Positions 9,079 through 15,615 of a stretch of 64,000 bases of DNA are shown one piece after another. A program made the position numbers and the translations under genes. Numbering within the stretch: the stretch's first letter is position 1; every line of letters begins with the position of its first letter. This stretch comes from CADCTM01 sp049671305. Lineage in GTDB: Bacteria > Cyanobacteriota > Cyanobacteriia > Cyanobacteriales > Coleofasciculaceae. Location of the stretch: positions 1 through 64,000 of the forward strand of contig JBATUR010000034.1 in assembly GCA_049671305.1 (NCBI GenBank). Reading direction: 5' to 3'. A model generated the notes under the pieces. That model was not told the origin of the DNA. It did no database searches and saw only the letters and a list, made by a program, of their open reading frames with translations.

Positions 9079-9417
9079 TTAATTAGCTGGGATGACTTGT
9101 GGCAAACCCATGCTGTAATTAAGTACACGACTTTCCAGGTTATAACTAATTTGATTACTCTGTAAAAGCGATCGCATATAATGCTCTAAGTCAGAGCCAA
9201 TACGGCGCAAATTATACTCGGTTAACTCAGCTCCAGTATAAACTTCCACAAGCTCATCAAACTTGCGGTACATTTTTTGTAGAGTATCTTCATTCCAATT
9301 AAATTCGTTGTCCGGGTCGATATCCAAGGTTAAAACATTTTCACTCTCAACGAGTTCATTATTTTCAACCTGAGCTGTATAGATCCGAATGTGACGAGTT
9401 GTGCACTTCAGCAGCAT
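9079..9417 (-). CDS. ndhM: NAD(P)H-quinone oxidoreductase subunit M
   Basis: The 112-residue protein is a full-length NdhM, a small cyanobacterial/chloroplast-specific subunit of the thylakoid NDH-1 complex that passes electrons from ferredoxin to plastoquinone in respiration and cyclic flow. Recognisable stretches are the N terminus MLLKCTTRHIRIYTA, TLDIDPDNEFNWNED, YNLRRIGSDLEHYMRSL and the C-terminal SRVLNYSMGLPQV. The protein is soluble and sits in the hydrophilic arm. It appears monocistronic and converges with the gene ending at 9014. Confidence 0.95.
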   Translation of the reverse strand: MLLKCTTRHIRIYTAQVENNELVESENVLTLDIDPDNEFNWNEDTLQKMYRKFDELVEVYTGAELTEYNLRRIGSDLEHYMRSLLQSNQISYNLESRVLNYSMGLPQVIPAN

Positions 9418-9762
9418 GAAAATCTCGCTTATTTTAGATAAGTTTACTTAAATTCAAATTGTAAATCACTCTAGCCTCTAACATTAGTGGCAACTGAGAT
9501 CAGAAGCTCTAGCTCTTAACGATGAATTATTGACATTTTGGTTTTTATATGCTAGGTTTCCGAGAATTGACAAGAAAGGATCAGACTGAAAAAAAGCCAA
9601 GAATCAAAGCTCAAATTTTAAGACAGACTTTTTGTACAGCAAAAATTAAAAGAGGTACTTGCCAATCACCCAAACACAGCTATATAATCTCACATCCGAG
9701 AGGAGCATAAATTTCATGCGAATCATTTCATATTAAGAAATTCTGAGAATAGCTATCAGTCC
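9418..9762. promoter_or_regulatory. Intergenic region with a consensus-like promoter for the following plus-strand gene
   Basis: This divergent gap separates ndhM from the gene at 9763. TTGCCA at 9659-9664 and TATAAT at 9683-9688 are 18 bases apart, a good sigma-70-type promoter pointing right, with a start of transcription near 9695. Downstream, a purine-rich GAGAGGAG precedes an ATG at 9716 that opens only six codons (MRIISY) before a stop. The remainder is AT-rich without further visible structure. Confidence 0.5.
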
Positions 9763-10635
9763 GTGGCTCAAAGAAAAATGCCTGATCCAATGGATGACAT
9801 CGCCAAACAAGCCCGCGAGGGTAGTGTTGCTGCGATAATTCAAACTCTAAACGAAAAGTTGGCAAGCTCTGGTGTAAGAACACGAGCAGTTTTTGCCGAC
9901 GGTGCATTGCAGCTTCTCTGTGAAGCGGCAAGTCCTCAACAACTTGAACAGTCTAGCCTGGTGGCGCAAGTCAAGCAGATTTTGGAAGGCATTGGACCAC
10001 GTAACATTCGGCGCGTCAAAATCAATAGCCGCATTGTACGAGAGCAACAATTACTTTGGCTAGAAGAAATCAGCCGTGATCCAGAGCATCATCTGCTATG
10101 GTCTGAAGAAATAGTTCTTGCCAAACCCAATATTTTTAAGCGGATCGCAGCAGGCGTCAAAGATCAACAAAGTGCACCAAAAAAACAACCAGCCTTTCCC
10201 GAACTTTCTTCAGGTCTTGGTCGCAAAAAACCCTCCTACAGACGTGGCATCATTAGCGGTGCCGGCTTAAGCTTGCTGTTAATCTTGCTGGGATGGTTTG
10301 TTCAAAACTGGTTAAGTACTTCTCCAAACCGCCAAATTGTGAGTCAAGCACAAAATACTATCGAGTCTTCACCCAAACCCACAGCAACAACTGATAGGGC
10401 ATCTGATTCCTTTGCACAAGCGGTACGGCTGGCGGAACAAGCTGCGATTTCTAGTCAAGATGTTAAAACTACCGCGCAATGGCTTGATGTGGCAGCAAAG
10501 TGGGAGCAGGCGGCTGATTTGATGGGTGCTGTGTCTTCAAATGACAGTCGCTACAAAACGGCTCAAGGGCGGATGGTTTTGTATCGTAAAAACAGCAAGC
10601 AAGCTCAAAGACAAGCTCAACTTAAACGTTCTTAA
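9763..10635 (+). CDS. Unknown protein with a single central membrane segment
   Basis: A 290-residue protein with a soluble N-terminal domain (to about 120), a basic linker, one transmembrane helix at about 165-185 (IISGAGLSLLLILLGWFVQN), a Ser/Thr/Pro linker and a helical, Ala/Gln-rich C-terminal part (about 210-275) containing AQWLDVAAKWEQAADLMGAV. The start is uncertain: GTG at 9763, or ATG at 9778 or 9790, none with a good ribosome site. I know similar cyanobacterial hypothetical proteins but no function. Confidence 0.7.
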   Translation: MAQRKMPDPMDDIAKQAREGSVAAIIQTLNEKLASSGVRTRAVFADGALQLLCEAASPQQLEQSSLVAQVKQILEGIGPRNIRRVKINSRIVREQQLLWLEEISRDPEHHLLWSEEIVLAKPNIFKRIAAGVKDQQSAPKKQPAFPELSSGLGRKKPSYRRGIISGAGLSLLLILLGWFVQNWLSTSPNRQIVSQAQNTIESSPKPTATTDRASDSFAQAVRLAEQAAISSQDVKTTAQWLDVAAKWEQAADLMGAVSSNDSRYKTAQGRMVLYRKNSKQAQRQAQLKRS

Positions 10636-10863
10636 AGATACTTGATTTAACTCTAGTAGTTGTACAAGATAAGAAAGATGTATTTGTAGAGTATAGTAGA
10701 AAATCAAGCCAAGTTTTTTGGAGAATATTTGGTAGGGTGCATTAAAGTGTGATAGAAAGCTTGATGAGTGTAAATTACACAAAACTTGCTGGAAAAATCA
10801 TTATTTATTAATTGGTGATTATTTTTTCAGGACGAACTTACAATTGTTTCATCGATCATAAGT

Positions 10864-11193
10864 ATGAATAGACTTCTTCCTTTAGTTGGTGTGGCGGTTT
10901 TAGTTGCAGCTCTGACAGGAGCAGCAATTGGTTGGGGGGGCTTGCGCTTTCCGTTCTTGGGAAGACGAGCTTCCAATCAGTTAGATACGGCAGTTCAAGA
11001 TAGACAATCTACTGGAAGCCAAAATCTGCGTGCCAATCAGCCGAATAGCACAGCGGGTCAAAATACTTCTTCACAACCGCTTGGTGCAAATCAAGCCTCA
11101 ACAACTCAAGATACCACGGCACAAGCTCCTGGTACGGATACATCAGGAGCGGCTCAATCAGATGCTAGCCAGACTGTTCCAGCGCTTTGGTAA
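10864..11193 (+). CDS. Hypothetical exported or membrane-anchored low-complexity protein
   Basis: A 109-residue product with an N-terminal hydrophobic segment (LLPLVGVAVLVAALTGAAIG) followed by a basic stretch and then about 70 residues rich in Gln, Thr, Ser, Ala and Asn with repeated short motifs such as NQPNS, ANQAS and AQAPG. The tail is probably disordered and outside the cytoplasm. No family is recognised. It lies 92 bases upstream of thiO-thiG and may share its transcript. Confidence 0.55.
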   Translation: MNRLLPLVGVAVLVAALTGAAIGWGGLRFPFLGRRASNQLDTAVQDRQSTGSQNLRANQPNSTAGQNTSSQPLGANQASTTQDTTAQAPGTDTSGAAQSDASQTVPALW

Positions 11194-11285
11194 TGTTGAG
11201 CAGCCGGAATTATTAGTTGTTGGACTTGTAATGAGAACCAGCATATTTGTGTAGACGTGTCAAGGCGCGTCTTAATTTTTTTGAA

Positions 11286-13208
11286 ATGAACGCAGCAAGA
11301 GAGATTCTGATTATCGGCGGTGGCGTTATCGGTTTAGCGATCGCCATAGAACTAAAATTGCGGGGTGCAGGGGTAACAGTCGTCAGCCGAAATGGGCAAC
11401 AAGCCTCGACTTTAGCCGCCGCTGGAATGCTGGCGCCCTTTGCCGAAGCGATACCAGCGGGTCCGATGTTGGATTTATGTTTGCGATCGCGTTCTTTGTA
11501 TCCGCAATGGTGCTACAAACTCGAACAACTCACAGGTATGCCCAGCGGTTACTTGCCCTGCGGCATTCTCTCCCCGGTTTATAATACTCCTGCCAACCTA
11601 AGCAACACAGACGCCTGGTTAGACAAAAAATCAATACATTTATATCAACCAGGTTTAGGATCAGAAGTCGTCGGCGGTTGGTGGTATCCCGAAGATGGTC
11701 AAGTCGATAACCGTGCCCTTGCACAAGTTTTGCGACTCGCTGCCCAAGAATTAGGCGTTGAGATACAAGAAGGCGTAGAAGTTGAAGCAATTGAACAGCA
11801 AAACCGCCAAATTCGCGCTGTCAAAACCTCGATCGGAGAATTACAAGCAAATCATTACGTCCTAGCAACCGGGGCTTGGTCTAATCAACTTTTACCCATA
11901 CCAGTCCAGCCCAAAAAAGGTCAAATGTTGTCGGTAATTGCACCAGGCAACCATCAACCCTCACTACAACGAGTATTGTACGGCTCAGACGTCTATATTG
12001 TGCCGCGTCGGGATGGGCGGGTCATAATTGGTGCAACCGTTGAAGATGTGGGTTGGACGCCCGGTAATACACCTGCCGGCATTCAAAAGCTACTCTCACA
12101 AGCAATGCGACTATATCCCCAATTACAAGATTGGTCAATAGACGAGTGCTGGTGGGGTTTTCGTCCAGCAACACCAGATGAATTGCCGATACTTGGGGAG
12201 AGTCCCTGCCACAACTTAAGCTTGGCAATAGGACACTATCGTAATGGTATTTTGCTTGCCCCAATTACTGCCCAACTGATTGCCGATCGCCTAGAGTCAG
12301 AAAAATCTGAGCCATTGTTGGATCATTTTCGCTACGATCGCTTTTATCAGACCACAACTCCCCGATTATCAGTGTCACCTACCAACTCCTCACTCATTGC
12401 CCCGCCCGCCCCTGCTGTTACCGACAACTTAACCATTGCTGGTCGCAGCTTCAACTCCCGCCTCATGACAGGCACAGGTAAATATAGCAGCCTGGATTTG
12501 ATGCAACAAAGCATTACCGTTAGTGGTAGTGAAATTGTCACAGTAGCGGTGCGTCGTGTCCAAACCAAAGCACCAGGACATGAAGGGCTAGCATCCGCTT
12601 TTGATTGGACTAAAATTTGGATGTTACCAAATACCGCCGGCTGCAAAACTGCCGAAGAAGCAATTCGGGTGGCACGATTAGGGCGGGAAATGGCAAAATT
12701 ATTGGGGCAGGAAGACAATAATTTTGTCAAATTAGAAGTAATACCCGATGCCAAATATTTGCTACCTGACCCGATAGGCACATTGCAAGCGGCAGAACAA
12801 TTGGTCAAAGAAGGCTTTGCTGTATTGCCTTATATTAACGCTGACCCGTTACTAGCAAAGCGTTTAGAAGAAGTCGGCTGTGTGACAGTAATGCCTTTGG
12901 GTTCGCCGATTGGTTCTGGGCAGGGAATTAAGAATGCAGCGAATATTCAAATTATTATCGAAGAAGCACGTGTGCCGGTGGTGGTGGATGCGGGAATTGG
13001 TTCACCCAGCGAGGCGGCATTTGCGATGGAGTTGGGGGCAGATGCGTTACTGGTGAATAGTGCGATCGCTTTGGCAAAAAATCCTCTAGCTATGGGCAAG
13101 GCGATGGGTATGGCAACTGAGGCGGGGCGTCTGGCATATCTTTCGGGGCGCATTCCGGTTAAAAGCTATGCAACAGCAAGTTCACCTCTGACAGGTACGA
13201 TTAATTAA
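11286..13208 (+). CDS. thiO/thiG: Bifunctional glycine oxidase / thiazole synthase (ThiO-ThiG fusion)
   Basis: The 640-residue protein joins two thiamine pathway enzymes. Residues 1 to about 360 are ThiO, an FAD-dependent glycine oxidase that makes dehydroglycine; the FAD motif IIGGGVIGLAIAIEL is near the start and GATVEDVGW and GHYRNGILLAP near the end are typical of the family. After a linker, residues of about 385-640 are ThiG, which builds the thiazole phosphate from that product, deoxyxylulose phosphate and ThiS thiocarboxylate; LMTGTGKYSS, VAVRRVQ, KLEVIPDAKYLLPDP and VDAGIGSPSEAAFAMELGADALLVNSAI are diagnostic. Such fusions are known in cyanobacteria. The start at 11286 is the first ATG before the FAD motif; the frame is open to 11247. 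Confidence 0.95.
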   Translation: MNAAREILIIGGGVIGLAIAIELKLRGAGVTVVSRNGQQASTLAAAGMLAPFAEAIPAGPMLDLCLRSRSLYPQWCYKLEQLTGMPSGYLPCGILSPVYNTPANLSNTDAWLDKKSIHLYQPGLGSEVVGGWWYPEDGQVDNRALAQVLRLAAQELGVEIQEGVEVEAIEQQNRQIRAVKTSIGELQANHYVLATGAWSNQLLPIPVQPKKGQMLSVIAPGNHQPSLQRVLYGSDVYIVPRRDGRVIIGATVEDVGWTPGNTPAGIQKLLSQAMRLYPQLQDWSIDECWWGFRPATPDELPILGESPCHNLSLAIGHYRNGILLAPITAQLIADRLESEKSEPLLDHFRYDRFYQTTTPRLSVSPTNSSLIAPPAPAVTDNLTIAGRSFNSRLMTGTGKYSSLDLMQQSITVSGSEIVTVAVRRVQTKAPGHEGLASAFDWTKIWMLPNTAGCKTAEEAIRVARLGREMAKLLGQEDNNFVKLEVIPDAKYLLPDPIGTLQAAEQLVKEGFAVLPYINADPLLAKRLEEVGCVTVMPLGSPIGSGQGIKNAANIQIIIEEARVPVVVDAGIGSPSEAAFAMELGADALLVNSAIALAKNPLAMGKAMGMATEAGRLAYLSGRIPVKSYATASSPLTGTIN

Positions 13209-13279
13209 TTGTAGAGAGGTTCTGCCGGTTTTGAGATTGGAAACACTGTAGTCACTTCAAAATCTGGCTAGGCAATTAG

Positions 13280-13825
13280 TTAACTTGAGTTAATGTTTTG
13301 TCGCAGGTAATTTGGATAGGATTGACCAGAAGCAACCTCGATAATCTTTGCTAGAAGCACATAACCAGAATTGGTCGGTCGGTAGCGGTCTCCGGGCATA
13401 AATTCTAAAGGTTTGTCGCTGAACCAAGAGATTAATTCATCGAGTGTAACCCTGAGAGGCTCTTTCTTTGCGGCATCAGGAAAGCTCGTAAAGTTCGGAA
13501 TGCCTGCGGTGTGAGTCAACAGGTGATGGATCGTAATTTTCTCGCTGTTTGGATAATCAGGCACATAGGCTGAAATGGAGTGCTGCACATTGAGTAAACC
13601 TTGCTGCTGAAGTTGTAGAATTGCCGCTGCTGTAAACGGTTTTGTGACCGAAGCAATACGAAACTTAGTTAGAGGAGTGTTTAAAACCTCATGCTCAAGG
13701 TTTGCCATCCCGTAACTTTGATGAAATATCACTTCGCCTGCACAAGCAACCAGGGCAGACCCCATGAAGAAACCCGTTTCCAGATAGGCTTGAAGATATT
13801 CTGCTATCTTGCTTGCAGTTGACAC
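13280..13825 (-). pseudogene. Truncated serine hydrolase (class C beta-lactamase/PBP-like family)
   Basis: The 181-residue reading frame is the N-terminal half of a beta-lactamase-related serine hydrolase. FRIASVTKPFTAAAIL carries the nucleophile Ser and Lys of the SxxK motif, and HHLLTHTAGIPNF is the usual next landmark. Two defects stand out. The second catalytic motif, normally Tyr-x-Asn before SGYVLL, reads PTN, so the Tyr is lost. The frame then ends at LRQNINSS, where intact relatives continue for 150 or more residues to the His/Lys-x-Gly motif. It sits as the second gene of an apparent integron cassette array, downstream of the attC-like site. A degraded gene is most likely; a functional short protein is possible but less so. 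Confidence 0.75.
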
Positions 13826-13994
13826 GGCTTATTCTTCTCCCTATCTTTCCAGAAAGGACTAGAGACGCTTAGTACATTTGCTCGAAATAGTCAACCCTAT
13901 AGGACTGCGATCGCTCCACAGACAACTTTGAAATACCTTGACCTTGAACACCAATAGAATACTCTCAAACGACCGCTTCACCGATACATTAGAG

Positions 13995-14070
13995 GACTAA
14001 CGTTCCCGCTCACCGGATGCAAACAACCTCTGCAACTTGACTTCGTTCCGGTGCAGCGGGATTGTTAGAC
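13995..14070 (-). repeat. attC-like integron recombination site
   Basis: Read on the minus strand, the 76-base element starts with GTCTAAC (matches RYYYAAC) and ends with GTTAGTC (one mismatch to GTTRRRY). Next to them CCCGCTGCACCGGA pairs with TCCGGTGAGCGGG, a 13-pair stem with one unpaired extra G, equivalent to the extrahelical base used by integron integrases to recognise the folded bottom strand. The unpaired centre is about 29 bases. It lies 84 bases after the stop of the gene at 14155 and before the next minus-strand gene, the normal place for an attC at the end of a cassette. Confidence 0.8.
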
Positions 14071-14154
14071 TGCTTACATAACAGACAAGTCCGATTTCAT
14101 CCAACGATGTAGAAGCTGATTACTATACAGATAGAGGCTTCGCATTTACATCAA

Positions 14155-14874
14155 CTATCGTGGTACATCTTCTATGGCAACAGGCTTTAAGCGAATCCTT
14201 TGCCCTCCTCCCCTGTATGGATAAACAGCTACAACCTTAAAATATCCCCTGATTATTCTGCTGCCCCAAGTTGAGTCGTAAAAGAAATCTCCCTTCTCCG
14301 AATCCAAAATCTCATATATCGTCCATTCTATAGCCTGACCATTTGGGGGAGGAATGACTATCTCTTTAGGAACGTCAAGGTTAACCTTTCCACCCGAATA
14401 ATATGGCCAAATATTTAGATAGACAACTTTTTGATCGTTCTCTGTGATGAATTCAAGAAATTTCTTACTACCCTCAAACTTCCCTAGCGGTTTCTCTTCC
14501 AGGTTTAGGTGTTGGATTTGCCCCTCAAATTTTGGAACTTCAGATAGTTGATTGATGTTTACATCACCGGCAGCAGAAATATTTGAACCTGGACCGCTAT
14601 TTTGTTGTATCGTCGATTTGCCTGAGGCTCTTACAGAGCCATCCGTTACAGAATTTCCTGATCCCTGAATATTGATAGAATCATCACCAGCTACACCCTT
14701 TGAATCTTGATTATTACTAGAACTGCTTGCGGAAGGGGATGGGGTTCCATTGCCTGATCCTTGTGAGTTACCTTTAAGCGCTTCAACCCACCAAGGAGCA
14801 GTACCACCTACGATAAGTGCTGTCGCGATTGGTATCACGAGATTTTTGAGAAAAGATTTACCATTTGGATTCAT
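14155..14874 (-). CDS. Unknown membrane-anchored protein, apparent first integron cassette
   Basis: The 239-residue product has an N-terminal transmembrane segment (LVIPIATALIVGGTAPWWVE), a low-complexity Ser/Asn/Gly region (about 37-65), a Gly/Asn-rich repeat-like stretch with DDSINIQGSGNSV and ISAAGDVNINQ, and a C-terminal domain of about 120 residues with many Tyr and Trp (VVYLNIWPYYSGG, YEILDSEKGDFFYDS). The start ATG at 14874 follows GAAGAGAG; a GTG five codons upstream is possible. I do not recognise the C-terminal domain. The gene reads away from the broken integrase and is followed by the attC-like site, as a gene cassette would be. Confidence 0.65.
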   Translation of the reverse strand: MNPNGKSFLKNLVIPIATALIVGGTAPWWVEALKGNSQGSGNGTPSPSASSSSNNQDSKGVAGDDSINIQGSGNSVTDGSVRASGKSTIQQNSGPGSNISAAGDVNINQLSEVPKFEGQIQHLNLEEKPLGKFEGSKKFLEFITENDQKVVYLNIWPYYSGGKVNLDVPKEIVIPPPNGQAIEWTIYEILDSEKGDFFYDSTWGSRIIRGYFKVVAVYPYRGGGQRIRLKPVAIEDVPR

Positions 14875-14975
14875 TATTGCTCTCTTCACTCATTTCTTGA
14901 TTTCGACCTCGTGACAGATTCTAGCCTTAAGTACTGATAGATGAAGCTTGTCCTGACCTGTATCAAGGGTTTGCG

Positions 14976-14994
14976 GTCTAACTTATTTTTAGAC
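14976..14994. other. Small inverted repeat with an integron-core-like GTCTAAC
   Basis: GTCTAA and TTAGAC are separated by seven bases. The left half is the same GTCTAAC heptamer as in the attC-like site. It lies between the cassette genes and the broken integrase, where an attI site would be expected, but the evidence for attI function is thin. Confidence 0.3.
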
Positions 14995-15001
14995 TGAAAG
15001 T

Positions 15002-15124
15002 TTCCGTCTAAGATCCCAATTTGAGTGACTTAGCCCGAATCTTTCTGCCTAAGTCCGGATTGAGTGACTTAGCCCGACACCCTTTCCGCATACTACCCCT
15101 CGTTCGGGATCTTAGCCCGAAATC
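15002..15124. repeat. Three imperfect 41-bp tandem repeats
   Basis: Units begin at 15002, 15043 and 15084, each with TTCYG and carrying CTTAGCCCGA at the same offset (15029, 15070, 15111). Units one and two also share GAGTGACTTAGCCCGA. A fourth start (TTCCG at 15125) keeps the spacing but then diverges. The block contains several copies of the CTAAGATCCC word, which recurs at 15164. No coding frame runs through it. Confidence 0.75.
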
Positions 15125-15204
15125 TTCCGTATTTCTTCCAAGAGAGAACCTGGTGCTGTCCGCCTAAGATCCCGAATGACAGCATTACAGCGTTAGGAAT
15201 CGCC

Positions 15205-15544
15205 ATGATAGAGCCACGACCCAGAAAACTCGAACAAGTCTGTGACCTGTTGCAGGTGAAGTACTACTCATACCGCACTAAGTAGACCTACATCCAGTGG
15301 CGGCGCTATATCCTTCACAATAAGACTCATCCCAAAGATCTGGGCAGTCCAGAAATTGAGGCATTCTTAACGCATCTTGTTGTTCAAGAACAAGTAGCGG
15401 CATTTAGTGCAATTCTATTCCTCATACCGCGAGATGTTGCGGCAAGACTTAGAGGGCTCGATCGATGCGGTTCAAGCCAAGCAACCGCGCTATTTGCCCA
15501 CCGTCTTGACAAAAGAGGAAATAAGCATGAAGGCACTGGCTTGA
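15205..15544 (+). pseudogene. Broken integron-integrase-like tyrosine recombinase (IntI-like), N-terminal part only
   Basis: From the ATG at 15205 the translation reads PRKLEQVCDLLQVKYYSYRT, then an in-frame TAG at 15283, then TYIQWRRYILHNKTHPKDLG and EIEAFLTHLVVQEQVAA. This closely follows the SAM-like N-terminal domain of integron integrases. A short deletion follows where intact proteins have the STQNQA motif. The frame then shifts near 15420, and SYREMLRQDL and AKQPRYLPTVLTKEE continue the similarity in the next frame until a TGA at 15542. The whole catalytic domain with the Arg-His-Arg-Tyr residues is missing, so the gene is dead. It points away from the minus-strand cassettes, the usual integron arrangement. 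Confidence 0.8.
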
Positions 15545-15615
15545 GATTTTAGCATTTATCAGCCTATCGAGTTTACCCCTTTCTTGTCCTAATCCTGATC
15601 GCCAACTCAGGTTAG

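Noticed and set aside
15002..15124. CRISPR array
   Set aside because: The units abut with no unique spacers, the repeat identity is low and there are no cas genes in the window.
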